Assembly: GCA_907165275.2 (NCBI GenBank)
Contig: OU015650.1
Location: 4,556,001-4,620,000 of the forward strand
Source: Zygaena filipendulae
Taxonomy: Eukaryota; Arthropoda; Insecta; Lepidoptera; Zygaenidae
DNA length: 64,000 nt
Direction of reading: 5' to 3'
Part shown: piece after piece, positions 13,189 to 25,110 of the stretch
Numbering within the stretch: position 1 is the first letter of the stretch
Layout: each line of letters opens with the position of its first letter
Program-made: the position numbers and the translations under genes
The notes under the pieces: model-generated
Databases searched by the model: none
Seen by the model: only the letters and a program-made list of their open reading frames with translations
What the model was told of the DNA's origin: nothing

Positions 13189-13730
13189 GAATAGTAAAAA
13201 AAAATTATCGATTAAAAAATATTTAAATTGCTTGACGTAGGCGTGGACGAAAATATATTATTCTCGTAAATAATTGACGAACGAATATTTATTGTGTGTC
13301 ATTGATCGACGAAAGTTTTCGAGCTATAAATTATGTGAAGTAAGGTTGCCTGTGCTATTTTAGTAGGTACATTTGAAAAACTTATTATGATAATAAAGTT
13401 ATTTGTATCATTATTCAAATAACACATACGTATAGGTATGCAAATACCTATGCAGGATTAAAGTCTTGGTTTGGATATTATTACGAGCAACGAAAGTAAT
13501 TTGTATTAAAAAAAAATCCACAACAATTTTTTTTTGCCCTACGCTGTAGGTACATTACTGGATCAATTTAGTTCTCATTATTATCTTGGTTAAGACCTTA
13601 AATAGAAACATTTGACTGATGCGTAATGGATGCGAGAATTTTGACCTCCGACTAGCTCTTGCCGGTTAAAAATATTAATGACATACTTATTTCGATTGGA
13701 GATGCTTATTTATTTGTTTTAACTGTTTAT
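13189..13730. other. No recognisable feature
   Basis: AT-rich, no supported gene or repeat. Confidence 0.4.
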
Positions 13731-13870
13731 TTCCCATCCCCATTCCAGGTCGGCAACGCACCTGCATGCCTTCTGGTGTTGCAGATGTCTATGGGTGGCG
13801 GTAATCACTTACCATCAGGTGTACCACTTGCCCGTTTGCCCCCTATGACATAAAAAAAAATAAAAAAAAA
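13731..13870 (+). repeat. LINE-derived 3' end with poly(A)
   Basis: It contains CATTCCAGGTCGGCAACGCA, CTTCTGGTGTTGCAGATGTC and CGTTTGCCCCCTATGACAT, followed by an A-rich tail. A closely related copy is at 20383-20512. The A tail on the right shows insertion in + orientation. It is probably the 3' end of a lepidopteran non-LTR element; the clade is not determined here. Confidence 0.65.
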
Positions 13871-14250
13871 TTAGATACAATTATAATATAATATAATATT
13901 TACATAACATTATAGCTAGACTTTATGTCTTTAGATATAAGATAAGTCGATCTCGCTATTTCGGAAGGAAGTTACCACAACAAAACGAAACCCGCGAAGA
14001 AAATGCTGCGTTAAAATGATTTCGAATCGTATGTTTATTTTAAAGATGATGATGATGACTCAACTCCTAATTGGAAGATATTGTTGGATAACGTTTGACT
14101 GAACTTGAACCAGTGTCCAAAAGAAAAATAAAATCAAATAAGTATGTTAGATATATTTTTTACATTTATTTATGTTTTATGCCATACCTATACCTTGAGG
14201 CAGTCTCTACCAGTTAACCACTAGGTTGACAGAGAGATTATTATAATCAA
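13871..14250. other. No recognisable feature
   Basis: Nothing beyond short simple repeats such as (ATAAT)n near 13885 and (GAT)n near 14046. Confidence 0.4.
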
Positions 14251-14470
14251 CTAGCTGTGCCCCGCGATTTCATCCGCGTGCAGAGTTTCGGAATTCCAAG
14301 TAAAATTTTGTGGAAAAATAATTCTGGGTAGCCACCCTTATTACCCTGGTGTATAAAAAATAACCTTCGACCTCAGACCTACCAAATATACCTACACAGA
14401 AAATTTCTTAAAAATCGGTCAAGGCGTTTCGGAGGAGTTCGATAACAAACACTGTGACACGAGATTTCTA
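14251..14470 (-). repeat. Lep1-type Helitron-like copy
   Basis: It starts CTAGCTGTGCCCCGCG with a hairpin-like CCGCGATTTCATCCGCG, and contains ATCGGTCAAGGCGTTTCGGA in the block where other copies have the conserved CCGTT motif. The middle differs from the common subfamily. Confidence 0.6.
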
Positions 14471-16996
14471 TAAATTAGATAAACCCAATCATTATTATAA
14501 CAGCAGAATGTAAAGCTATTTAAATTACAGTGCCATAATTCATGTGTAAGTTTCTTTCGTGAATGCAGCACACGAAGCGAACGAGCGGTATCTCGGCTAA
14601 CATGCAAAATAAGTTCAGGATACACCGCGCCGGGTCGGTTAGCGGGAACCGATGATAATAAACTTGGGCAACGACGTCACGGGCTTTGTATACTCGCACC
14701 TATTTATGTAGGTGAGCCATATTTATAGATACTTTGTGTTTTGTTGTTATTATACGAAACCTACCTGACATACCTACCTTATACGAAAGTGGGTAAGGGA
14801 CCTATATCTTAGATAAAAGATAATAAAGTAAAAATTTTATAGTATCCATGTTTTATAAAGGTACATTAAAAATATGTAGTTTAAAAACTAAAAATATGCT
14901 TTTCATTTATCTGTTCTGATCAGCCCCAAAATACCAAATTAAAGTTTTGTCATCCAAACTACATATACGATACATAATATAGATACAAAGTTTCATTTCG
15001 ATACGAAAATTACAAGTTTAAAATAAGATGGTTAAAATTAATTTTATTGTATTTTAATTATTGTTACAAGTGATTAGTGAAACTAATAAATTCGTGTTTA
15101 CTTCCGTTTTGTTGGCTATGAAAAACTTTCGATAGGTAGGTACCTCAGAAAATGAATCATAAAATCACTTAAAAAATTAGGGCAATACAAACCAATTTTT
15201 TTTAGAAGCTAGTAAAAAAACATAGGAAAGTTATGAAATCATGATCTTTTTAAAGAAACCGCGAGCACTTTCTTATATTATTACATCTTATCATTCAATT
15301 TCCCCGGCGATAACCGCACGAGGGGGGCGAAATGCAAAAATTACCCTTCGCCGTTTATCCCCGCATAAATAACATTAGCGCGATAGCGTGTGTGAGAGAG
15401 TATTTGTAATTACCATATAAATAATAATTCTGAGACGCCGTAGATTACGGTTACCGATGATTCACAGCGCAGCTCGCGTCTCAGTGCCTACTTGAGAGCA
15501 CAGATTCAGGTAATGGAGTTTTTTCAGGCTACCGCGTATCTTTAATTTTAACATATTTTTCCTGTTACGTTGTTTTGCAAAAGGCACACCATTGTTATTA
15601 CAGATTAACTGTTGCCCAAAATTGTGTCTGTATTATTTTCAAGATTCTTTAACGTATACTTTGATGTAGATACCTCTGAAACCGGTTTTAAAGGGTTTAA
15701 GGTAATCATACATATTATGTATTATATTATGACAATTTTAAAAAATGTGTTATAACATTCAGAAGAATAGGTTTTAGTATGTAAGTAAACAATTCATTGA
15801 CCTTTAAGATCCGTAGGAGTATCTCGAGCTGCAGCAGAGATTACCAGAGAACCAGCGGTTATCATGAAAAATGTTGAGACAACAAAACCAAAACCATATT
15901 TAGACGCGACACTCAGAAAAGTTATAAATTTTGAATTTTGATTAATTTTGAACAAAGAAAAAAAAAACGTATTCTAGGTCCATGACCCTTGGGTAACTTT
16001 GTAATAACATTTAGGTAACATATGTTTATGTAATTTTGATAGTTTGCGAAGATGTTCAGTAGACAATTCAAATACGGCTGAACGAAGAAATAATAGCCAT
16101 AGAACGATTTCAACGCACTCAAAGTCATGACGTTGAAAGTGTGATGGAACTACATGACTTTACATAACTACAGTTTCGCGCGGTTATACGCACACGTAGG
16201 TAAATTGGTTATTCTTGGCTTTAATTTCCAACGTTTTAGACAAAACAACATTCCTGAGCTTCTACTTATGCACTTTTACCAAAACAAGAATGGCAAAAAT
16301 CCCCACGCCCATGATAAGACGTCTTAATAAATTGATCAAATCAACTTTGAGACGCGTGTGTTGTGAATAATGTGCCACATATATCGTCGCATCACCTCAC
16401 CCACCGCTGATTACTGCTCAAGGGGATAGCGTGTATGTTTTGTATCGCTTATAAGGTCTTGGGAGAAAAAGCGTGTTATATCTATCTTATATCTCTCGGA
16501 TCATTCTATGCCATCTCGCGCAATTTATTGAATATTTTACGATTTTTTTCGTTAATAAAACGTGAATAAATTTAGATTAGTAATATTTGATTAGCTCTCG
16601 CTTACAATAAATAAATAAATAGGTATCCCTACAATTAACCTTATTATAATTCATTAATGGGCTAATAAAGTATGCTTAGCTCAGATTTCTGTGGAAACTG
16701 ACCTAGTTTACAGACTTAATAGTAGTTAGTTACCTACCAGATACAATTTATGTACTTAATCGATTTATTATTCATCGACACCATAATATAAGCTTTTTGT
16801 TTTAGTTTAGTTGCGCTTATTGGGCCAGTTATCAAATATTTACTTTATATGTTAAAATTTTGTTTTTTTCGGCAGGTAAGTGAATTTATGTAATTCTTTA
16901 TAACAAATAAATATCTTCTTAAACCGCAAACTTCAAACATCACTCAATTTAATTTCGCGCAAAGACCAGTGGTATAGCTAGGATTTTACTTGTGTA
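14471..16996. other. Gene-free stretch
   Basis: No supported coding exon. Around 15300-15520 the base composition is less AT-rich and a TCAGTG motif precedes a splice-donor-like CAG/GTAATG (see findings). The rest shows nothing recognisable. Confidence 0.4.
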
Positions 16997-17984
16997 ACAG
17001 TAGAAATAACGCTGGATCAGCTCATCGACGAGTCGGGAGGGGCGGACCTAGCGAGGCTCAGAGCTGTTTCTCAGCCTGAATCTGGAGCGTGGCTCCATGC
17101 ACTGCCTTCTCCGCAGCTGGGGACTCTTCTCGACGGTGATTCTGTGCGTGTGGCGGTTGCTCTCCGCCTGGGCTGCGATGTGTGCGAACCGCACTTATGC
17201 ATTTGCGGCGCCATGGTGGAGGCCAAAGCGCACCACGCATTGAGCTGCCGTCGTAGTGCGGGGAGATTCCCTAGGCACCATGCCCTGAATGACATCATCC
17301 GCAGAGCCTTGGTGTCGGCCAATATACCATGCGTGCTCGAACCGCCGGGTCTGTGTCGATCTGACGGGAAAAGACCTGATGGTTTAACTTTAGTGCCGTG
17401 GGAAAGGGGCAGGTGTTTGTTATGGGACGCCACGTGCGTTAGTACGGTGGCGGCCTCCCACCTGGGGCGCACCGTCGCTTCGGCGGGGGCTGCCGCTGAC
17501 TTTGCCGCACAGAGAAAACGCGACAAATATTCGCAGCTCGAGAGAGACTATGTCTTTGTCCCCCTTGCGGTGGAGACGTCGGGGTGCTGGGGCAAAGATA
17601 CCAAACAATTTATTATTGAAATTGGACGGCGCCTCAGGGAGAGTGGTGGTGATCCCCGATCTGGGTCGTTTTTGGCGCAGAGGTTGTCCGTGGCCATTCA
17701 ACGCGGCAATGCGGCGAGTGTCATGGGCACCTTTCCGCCGGGAGCGACCCAGACCGGCGGTTTTCTATGACTATGACTTTTATTGACTTTTATAGAATTG
17801 TAAAAAGTTTTTAATTTTGACTATTGTAATGACTAATTGTAAAATATTTGAATGAAATTTTATTTATATTATATACATTGAATGTAATTTATGTAATAAA
17901 TTGAAGGCTTTATATATTTAGCATATCTACCATAATAAAAAAAAAAAAAAAAAAAAAAAATTTAAATGTACCTACAGTAGAAAT
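16997..17984 (+). mobile_element. 5'-truncated non-LTR retrotransposon insertion
   Basis: ACAGTAGAAAT occurs at 16997-17007, directly before the truncated coding part, and again at 17974-17984, shortly after the A tail ending at 17960. This is the expected target duplication. A 3' UTR runs from 17771 with an A-rich tail from about 17935. Thirteen bases (17961-17973) lie between the tail and the duplicate, so the true duplication may be longer and diverged, or extra bases were added at insertion. Confidence 0.8.
17009..17770 (+). CDS. Retrotransposon C-terminus with CCHC finger and restriction-like endonuclease domain, 5'-truncated
   Basis: The frame is open from the truncation point to TGA at 17768. 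In-frame residues before the first start-like codon (SGAWLHALP, LGTLLDG) show that it is an internal piece, not a gene with its own start. A Cys/His cluster (CDVCEPHLCICG, then HHALSC) is followed by RHHALNDIIRRAL. Next come DGKRPDG and LLWDAT, which resemble the PD..D core of a PD-(D/E)XK nuclease, then RKRDKYSQL and FVPLAVETSG. This order matches the endonuclease tail of R2-like and related RLE-bearing retroelements, which nick target DNA to prime reverse transcription. The RT domain is missing and the piece is not expected to function alone. The clade is not assigned. Confidence 0.8.
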   Translation, partial: TLDQLIDESGGADLARLRAVSQPESGAWLHALPSPQLGTLLDGDSVRVAVALRLGCDVCEPHLCICGAMVEAKAHHALSCRRSAGRFPRHHALNDIIRRALVSANIPCVLEPPGLCRSDGKRPDGLTLVPWERGRCLLWDATCVSTVAASHLGRTVASAGAAADFAAQRKRDKYSQLERDYVFVPLAVETSGCWGKDTKQFIIEIGRRLRESGGDPRSGSFLAQRLSVAIQRGNAASVMGTFPPGATQTGGFL

Positions 17985-18640
17985 TAAATAATCCTGAGGT
18001 AAATAATCCTCTGCTTAAAAGCACAACTTTATGCCACTGTCGCATTAAAAACGAAAACACGAACTTGCAAAACGGCACTTAAAAGGCGACGTCCACATTC
18101 ATCATAAGTTAATACTAGCAATAATTAAAAATCTCACAGGCACCACTCGCTTCCGCAGCTCGCTTAATCGTTACACCATTTGATAGATGGGTTCACTCGG
18201 CACAAAGCAACGATAGAACGTTTTCATACTATCATTTTAATAACATCCCTTTCACATTCTCAAACAGATACGGGGTGGGTCTGCGTCGACAAAGTTCCAA
18301 GACGCGAGCGTAGATAGGAGTATTAGGAAGCGTTTACACGGGTGGCACGTAGCGTAATAAATAATATAGTAATCAGTGCGATTCCTTACATCCCGCCTCT
18401 TATTAGGCGAGAACCTACATTCAACATTCGCTAATGCCTTGGCTTACTAACACATGTGGGCCGGAAAGATTCCTTGTGAATTTATTGTGCTTCAGCTTAT
18501 GAATCATAAATAAGGAGGGCTAATTAGAATTGTCTTATGAGCAATCTATGGTTACTTGTAAATTATTAGTGTCGTTATATCGACGGCGGGAAAACAGGTT
18601 TGATTTAAGTGTGCTTTCATGAGTTAAATTTTTCAGTTTG
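17985..18640. other. No recognisable feature
   Basis: Single-copy-looking sequence with no ORF of note. Confidence 0.4.
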
Positions 18641-18644
18641 ATAT

Positions 18645-19015
18645 AATCCTTACTAATATTATAGTCTTATGAATCTGTCCACTCTAAGGTTGCCTGGGAG
18701 AGATCGCTTTAAGCGAAAAGGCCGCCTTTTGTATACCTTTAGCTAAATGTAAGAAAATTTGTAAACACTTTTTTTTCAGTTTTGTGTGCAATAAAGAGTT
18801 ATCTATCTATTATAGATGCGAAAGTGCGTCTGTTTGTCTGTTTATTTGTTTGTTAGTTACGCTTTCACGCCTTAACAACTTAACTGATCATCATGAAATT
18901 TTGCATGCACGTTGTCAGGAGTACAGAGGGTACATAGGGTACTTTTTATGCCGGAATTACGAAACTATCGCCGGAATATCGAAATTACCGCGGGTGAAAC
19001 CGCCGGGAATAGTTT
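18645..19015 (+). repeat. Lep1-type Helitron-like copies (5' fragment plus longer copy)
   Basis: 18645-18680 has only a 5' end (ATCCTTACTAATATTATAG). The longer copy, 18800-19015, runs from TATTATAGATGCGAAAGTGC through TTTTGCATGCACGTTGTCAG and TAGGGTACTTTTTATGCC to CCGCGGGTGAAACCGCCGGG. Its last bases (AATAGTTTAC) no longer match CAGCTAGT. Confidence 0.75.
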
Positions 19016-19139
19016 ACTTTTTCTTTGACCAAGTTTTAGTCCTCTTCTTTTCTTCTATGGAAAATTTCATTTAATATACTACATTCTTCTTAAGTAATAG
19101 TTGTTCCCCGAAACTTCAACCACATTAATTTATCCCTTT

Positions 19140-19265
19140 AAAAAACTCTTCTCCCAGAATGAAAAGTGCTCTATATACTTTCACAGGAAGCAATCTATCT
19201 CCACATAAAATTTTGTCGAAATCAGTTCAGCGGTTTAGACGTGAAAAGGTAACAAACAAACAAAG
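19140..19265 (-). repeat. Lep1-related fragment
   Basis: AAAATTTTGTCGAAATCAGT followed by TCAGCGGTTTAGACGTGAAA and AACAAACAAACAAAG is the 5' half of the family in reverse. Confidence 0.55.
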
Positions 19266-19269
19266 TTGT

Positions 19270-20382
19270 ACTTTCAGATTTAACCTACTAGAATGTTCAT
19301 AGATGCTATATACGTAAATTCAAATTAACCTAAAAGGAAATCGTTTAAGCTCTTCGTCTATACGAAATTGTAAAATATAGGATGTAGGTATAGAAAAGTA
19401 TACGCATGTCGTGATTATAATAAAAGCGCTTCGTAAACACACACGGCCCCGATAATACGTTCAAATTATGAAGTTTTAACAAGTTCGCGAAATAAATCTC
19501 GTTCGTTCGCGGTTATCGCTACGCCGCGTAGGCGCGCTGCTACGAACAGTGTTGCTACGAACGCGCTTCCTAAAGTGGCCGTATTGTGGGATAAATACGT
19601 GTGAATAATATACGAGAGGGTCATGAAAATAGTTTTTATATAAAATTGATAAGGTCTACAGCTAATGTTGCAGATAAATAAATTAGAAAATAGGCATAAT
19701 AAAAGAAATACTGTATTAGTATACAGCTGATATTTTTGTGAGTTTCTATTTGAAAGCTATATATTTGTGTACACTTTTTTTCAACCAACAAAATACTGTA
19801 AGTTCGACCTACTAAAGAGAGAAACAACAGATTGTAATATTTGTATGCGGTAAAAAGAATATGATACTTACTTATCTGGAAAGGAGTAATTCAAATTGCT
19901 TGCAACACTGAACGCCGCAGATGTATAAGAGGTAAGGTAAAGAACGGAAAGTAAAGTTGGCGCAATAAATTAATTGGCTACTAAGTTGCGAGTAAGGCGG
20001 GCGAACGCGTGCGGGATCCAACCAAGTTTTAGACTATTAATTTGGGACTTAAGGACAACACTGGCGAGCGGGGGCTTCACGTGTGTGCGGATAATACTTA
20101 CTCACATACCTACCTACGTGTAATAATTGTGCTCTATTAAATAAAATCCTTAAATTATTAATAATATTATAAACATTATAAACTATATATTTATGATTTT
20201 AAAAATTTTGCAAAAATGACATCCATACTTAAAAATCCATTTACAAGTTTCAACGAACTTTTCGGTAATAAAATAAGACGGATCTTAAAAGCATAAGCAC
20301 TTATTCATTTTACAAACAGACATAAAAAGTTACTTCATCCACAATAGGATGTCTTCCGGCAGCTCCACTTGAAAGCCAGTTG
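19270..20382. other. No recognisable feature
   Basis: No supported gene or repeat. Confidence 0.4.
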
Positions 20383-20512
20383 CCATTCCCATTCCAGGTC
20401 GGCAAAGCACCTGCACGCCTTCTGGTGTTGCAGATGTCCATGGCCAGCGGTAGCCACTTACTATCAGGTATGCCACCTGCCCGTTTGCACCCCTATGACT
20501 GAAAAAATGGTT
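20383..20512 (+). repeat. LINE-derived 3' end, second copy
   Basis: Shares CATTCCCATTCCAGGTCGGC, GCCTTCTGGTGTTGCAGATG and GCCCGTTTGCACCCCTATGA with 13731-13870. It ends in a short degraded A-rich tail (TGAAAAAATGG), so it is an older insertion. Confidence 0.65.
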
Positions 20513-20569
20513 AATTATCATATGTATATACAATATACACAGTTGTTAAGTGCTGTGGATTATACCACT

Positions 20570-20675
20570 ACATATTATAAATCGAAGTCCTCCGCTGTGA
20601 CTGTCTGTCTGTCTGTTCGCGAATACCCACGGGGACTGCGTAATTAACGCGCGTGAAACCACGGGGAACTGTTAG
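20570..20675 (+). repeat. Lep1-type copy with internal deletion
   Basis: The 5' part (TTATAAATCGAAGTCC, CTGTCTGTCTGT) is joined almost directly to the 3' part (ATACCCACGGGGACTGCGTA, ACGCGCGTGAAACCACGGGG). The usual 100-base middle is absent. Confidence 0.6.
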
Positions 20676-22481
20676 CGTTCAATAAATGAAATAAAGTTAT
20701 CGAGTCCTATCTAAAAATTATTTATAAAAAATCGATATTCTCACTTTATGAAAATTTACATAAACACAAACTACGAACGAAAACTTTAAACTTCACGCGT
20801 GACGTAAGCAAGTGTAAAGTTACCTATAGTATTCAAACACTCCACAAATCACTTCGAAGCGATTTCCATAAATAAACTAGTACCTATCAGGGACACGCTT
20901 CGGTACATCACCCCCACGCGTATTGGTAATATTCCACGGGTCTGATTGATTCGACATTAATGAAAGTTGGAGTTGAGCGAACGTAATTATTCACTTTTGG
21001 CAATTTTGCACATTAAAATACTTATGCCAGCCTATAAATTTGTTACTAGAGATTATAACAGATAGCAATTTAGTTGAATATCGCAACAGTTTCGTTGCTT
21101 AATTACGTTTTGTGTGTTTCAGAAAATACTTTGCTTGGAAATTCAGTTTATTTATTGCATCGCATTAGATTGCGTGAGGTGATTGAGTTATATGTATTTA
21201 AACTGAAGCTCTTTAAGTTTAGAATATAACTTAACTTACTTTTTACTTATTTCATGTTTATAATGAAACATGATGACATCAACATGATATTATTCAAATT
21301 TAGAATTAATAATATTACGTATGAGAAAACCACACGTTACAGGTACACACAAAAAAGCTATTGCCGAGAATATGGTGCCAGTTGAAGTCGATAGAAATTT
21401 ATCAAACTGGCTTGTATATTATGATATACATATTATGATGGTAAATTCTTGCGGGGTGCTGTATTTAAGTGGCAGTTTTTTATGTGTAACCGATGTCCCT
21501 AGCTCATTTCATCGACGTCCTCCATGAGATGCAAGACATAATATTTTGTTAAACTAATACATAAACAAACAGTTTCAAACTGTACAACTAAACAACTAAG
21601 CTAATGAAAATACATAATATTTTATTGTGATAATAAATTATTGTGATTTGACACTGGCTAAACGTACATTTAGCAAAAGTAATAAAAGTAAGAAAACTCC
21701 AGGAAAGCTTTTTCAAACTTGAAATAACCCTAACACCGAGTGGTAAACACGTGGTAGGGTGGGCGGATCTGCGCGCGGCTCATCCCCCACCTGTTGGTTA
21801 TCCGGCTGATCCGCCCCTCGGATATGCCCGGATTTTCCTAGCGGTATGGATATACGGATGTACATCCGCAGTCGCCACGCCTAGCGTCACCCCACTGGTG
21901 AAACGGAATCTTTCTTCACATTTTCCTCAGTGATATAATTCAGACTTTATTTGGTATAAAATAAGTCATTCAAGGAATAACTTTAACTCTTTCAGTAAAT
22001 CAATATACTTTTGTAGAGTACTCAAATCCTTTGAATAAACATTAGTAAAATCTTCATTGCTTTCTATATAGGTACCTATTCTAATTATACTCGTATTTTG
22101 TCAGTAGCGGCTACCACCAATAATAAAATTTCGATTTATTGAAAATTCAATTTATATTCAAAAAGTTTTTGGGATTTCAAGTTTTCAACATATAATTTGC
22201 GCTGCCAAAGTATTATTTGTTTTACATATCTAACGATTAATTATTATTTATAGAGCTACATTCAGATAAAAAGCTGAACAGCTACATTCTGATAAAAAGC
22301 TTCATTGTACAAATGGCCGAACATCTTAGTTAGGGCATAGTTTACACACTAAACGTTCATAAAAGGTATTTCATTTCTATTTTAATAAATCTCTATCTAA
22401 GCAATACCTTCCAATGCAAGACATCATGTCTCGACCGACGACAACTAAACTTCTTAATTGGCTCCAAATCGAATTACACGG
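20676..22481. other. Gene-free stretch with a GC-rich patch
   Basis: 21750-21905 is GC-rich and has several related short words (GGGCGGATC, GGCTGATCCGCCC, GGATATGCCCGGAT, ATACGGATGTACATCCGCAG). The open frame across it (about 60 codons) has no recognisable domain. The remainder shows nothing. Confidence 0.4.
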
Positions 22482-22570
22482 CGGAGAATCGAACCCCCGA
22501 TCTAGCACTTAGTAGTCTAAACGGATCCTTTTAACGGTTTAGTGAAGACGTATCCCTTTCGTGAGGCGAT
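22482..22570 (-). repeat. tRNA-like sequence, SINE head or tRNA relic
   Basis: On the minus strand a B-box and T-arm GGGGGTTCGATTCTCC is preceded by an A-box-like CACTAAACCGTTAAAAGG. TTTAG/CTAAG could form a small stem in the anticodon region. A complete cloverleaf is not convincing, so I do not call a functional tRNA. Confidence 0.45.
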
Positions 22571-24894
22571 ATTTGCTAATTAAAGGATATTGACAGCTTA
22601 GTTCTACAAAGACATTAGAGACTTTATGCACTTGAGTACTTATACCTACTCTATGTGTGAAAGGGTCAATTATTTTGGTCTACGTCCAAACAACTTTATT
22701 TAAAAAACTACGTAGGTATAGTTTAATATTTAAAGATATTATTAGTACAGACGAACACTAAAATATTTTTATTTTCGCAAGAATTTCAAAATTGATGGTT
22801 TTATTTATTTGAATTAGTCGACTAATAATAACTTTATGTAACAATTAATTAATAACATGATATGGTATTAACATTTAGATACAGCAAAATTATTAAGTTG
22901 TAGATATAATTATTGATGATGAGTAAAATAATAAAAGCAAAGAAAAAAAACTTTTTAAATTTATGTTAGCAGTTCCCGAAAAAAGTCGCAAATTTTGCGT
23001 GGTTGAAAAAGTGCGAAACAACTAATTTGAAAATATAGCGTACTTCACTTTTTTAATTGTGAATATAAGGCTGGCGTAGTGTCCTCGTTCATTGGTGAAT
23101 GAATTACAAATTTGGTGGCAAGTTGTCAATTTAATTCTTGACTGCCCAGGCATCTCCAGTCCTGCCAATACAAGATTCTAGGTCTAAGTACGTACGTAGA
23201 GGCACTTAGCTGGCCAATAGTTTGAAATTAGCTACAGGACGGTTCTATAAGGTTTTCTTGAATGCTTTACTAAGTTAAGCTCTGCGTGGTTTAAATAATA
23301 TTTAGATTGTTCCTTAATTTTTAATTATTAAAGAACGTTTGCTAGAGAAATAATTGTTATAGATAAACAATGTTCTGGTTTCTGGAGCAAACCCCGTTGA
23401 GTTTACTCAACTCGTAAAAATTCTATACGCACGTAGGTAGATTACTCAAACACACGTACACGTACTTAGATTTACTCAAATCAGTAGCCTGAATAGTTAC
23501 TATTTTTCCCTTTTTCAGTTTATATCATTATTATTAGAATCCGTAAGTAATAAACTTATAGGTGCATTCGTTAAGTTTCCTCTTCGAAACTGGGCGTACT
23601 CCTTTGGTTATCGAGCGCCGACCGTCTTTAGAAGCATTACCGGGAAATGCACTAATGCCCCTTCGATACAGTGGAAAACTGTTAAGGGGCTCGTCTGAGG
23701 CTTTCTAAGACACTGATATAATTATTAGAGTACACTGGACATAACTTAAACAACAAGTTTTGCAGCTAGTGTAACACATTCTCATCCTTACCACCATTGT
23801 AATAAGAACTTGTGTTTAATTTCGAAGATATATTTTGTAAGTAAATAGGCAATTTTGCTGGAGTTCCTGGCCACATGCACAGGTCATTATCATCTAGAAA
23901 GCAGTGTGGAAGCTTTTGAATTTAGAACCTTGAGGCTTAATAAATTCAATATGGACGACGTCGTCTTGTGCATTAATTAGGTAGTCCTCTCTAATGTGAC
24001 CAATGTGGTTTTGGACTACTGCATCTTGGTTGTACTTACACACGGTCTCTTGAAAACCTTAAATAGATAGAACGAGAAGATAAAATGAAATTTTTTTTTA
24101 GGTAAAAACAACCACATTCACCATGCCGCTCCGCAAATCAGGAGGGGCCTGCTGGTTTCCTTTCTGGTGATCAATAAGAGTTCAATATAGGTATAACTAA
24201 ACAAAGTTCTTTCAATTTAATTCAATTCAACTCAATTCAAGGTCGTCTAAAGATGACAAAAATTTGAACGCAATTTACATTCCTTTCATGAAAATATACA
24301 GTCGTGAGCGGAGAAAATCAACTACACGGATGCATATATCGTAATCGGATAATTTCCTGAACCAAAACATCTTTTTTCATTGTATTTCTAGCTTTTAAAA
24401 ACTGAGCGCAGCACATTGATGCAGTTATATAGTGCAGTATTCGGTAGCTCCACTGGTAAAGCGGCAATGAATTTCCCAGCTACGATCACAGCACATTAGC
24501 CTTACGATAGTGCGCGCCTGATGTCTATCTTACACACGATCGCGCTGGTTGGTAAGCAGTTGAGCATATTACGGTTGAATTAATGCTATCTGGATAAAAC
24601 AATTAATAGATGACGACGACAAATCCGCGTTCTATACAAAACATTCGATTATTCAAAGGTTGACTACAAGGAATCCCCTCGCAGGATAAGTCCGCCTTTA
24701 GGCATAAATTAGCTGCTTATTTTAATTTTAGCAATTTACAAAAAAAAAAAATTATGTTCAAATAAAGTATACAAACAAACAAACAATAGTTAATACAAAA
24801 AGTAAAAACACAAAAAAAGTAGTCGAATCCGCGTGCATTGAATACATTTATCAAAAACTTAGACGGGACGATAAGAAAAGAGTAACAGAACACA
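22571..24894. other. No recognisable feature
   Basis: AT-rich, no supported gene. A tRNA-like block near 24440 was considered and rejected. Confidence 0.4.
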
Positions 24895-25110
24895 ATATAA
24901 GCCTGTAGTGTCTGTCTGTTTTTCCACGTTAATACCTAAAGGAATCCCGAAACTCATGCAATCGAAACGACAGGGACTAGATCTTATCTATACAATATAC
25001 ATATAAATAAAATTGAAGAATAATAGAATTAAAATTGAATTGTTATCTATACATATAAATAAAATTGAAGTGTCTGTTTGTAATTCCAAATTAACAGCTT
25101 TTCCTTTAAT
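24895..25110 (+). repeat. Degenerate Helitron-like repeat with duplicated 5' words
   Basis: TACATATAAATAAAATTGAA occurs twice (about 24999 and 25049), before AATAATAGAATT and before GTGTCTGTTTGTAATTCC. GTGTCTGTCTGTTTTTCC at about 24910 resembles the same start. Probably two or three truncated copies of a Lep1-related family. Confidence 0.45.

Noticed and set aside
17071..17701. Open frames of 60 to 151 codons on the minus strand and a second + frame at 17502-17786
   Set aside because: They are shadows of the GC-rich retrotransposon frame 17009-17770, which alone shows domain motifs.
24431..24560. tRNA-like GGTAGCTCCACTGGTAAAGC
   Set aside because: It has an A-box-like stretch but no B-box at the right distance and no cloverleaf.
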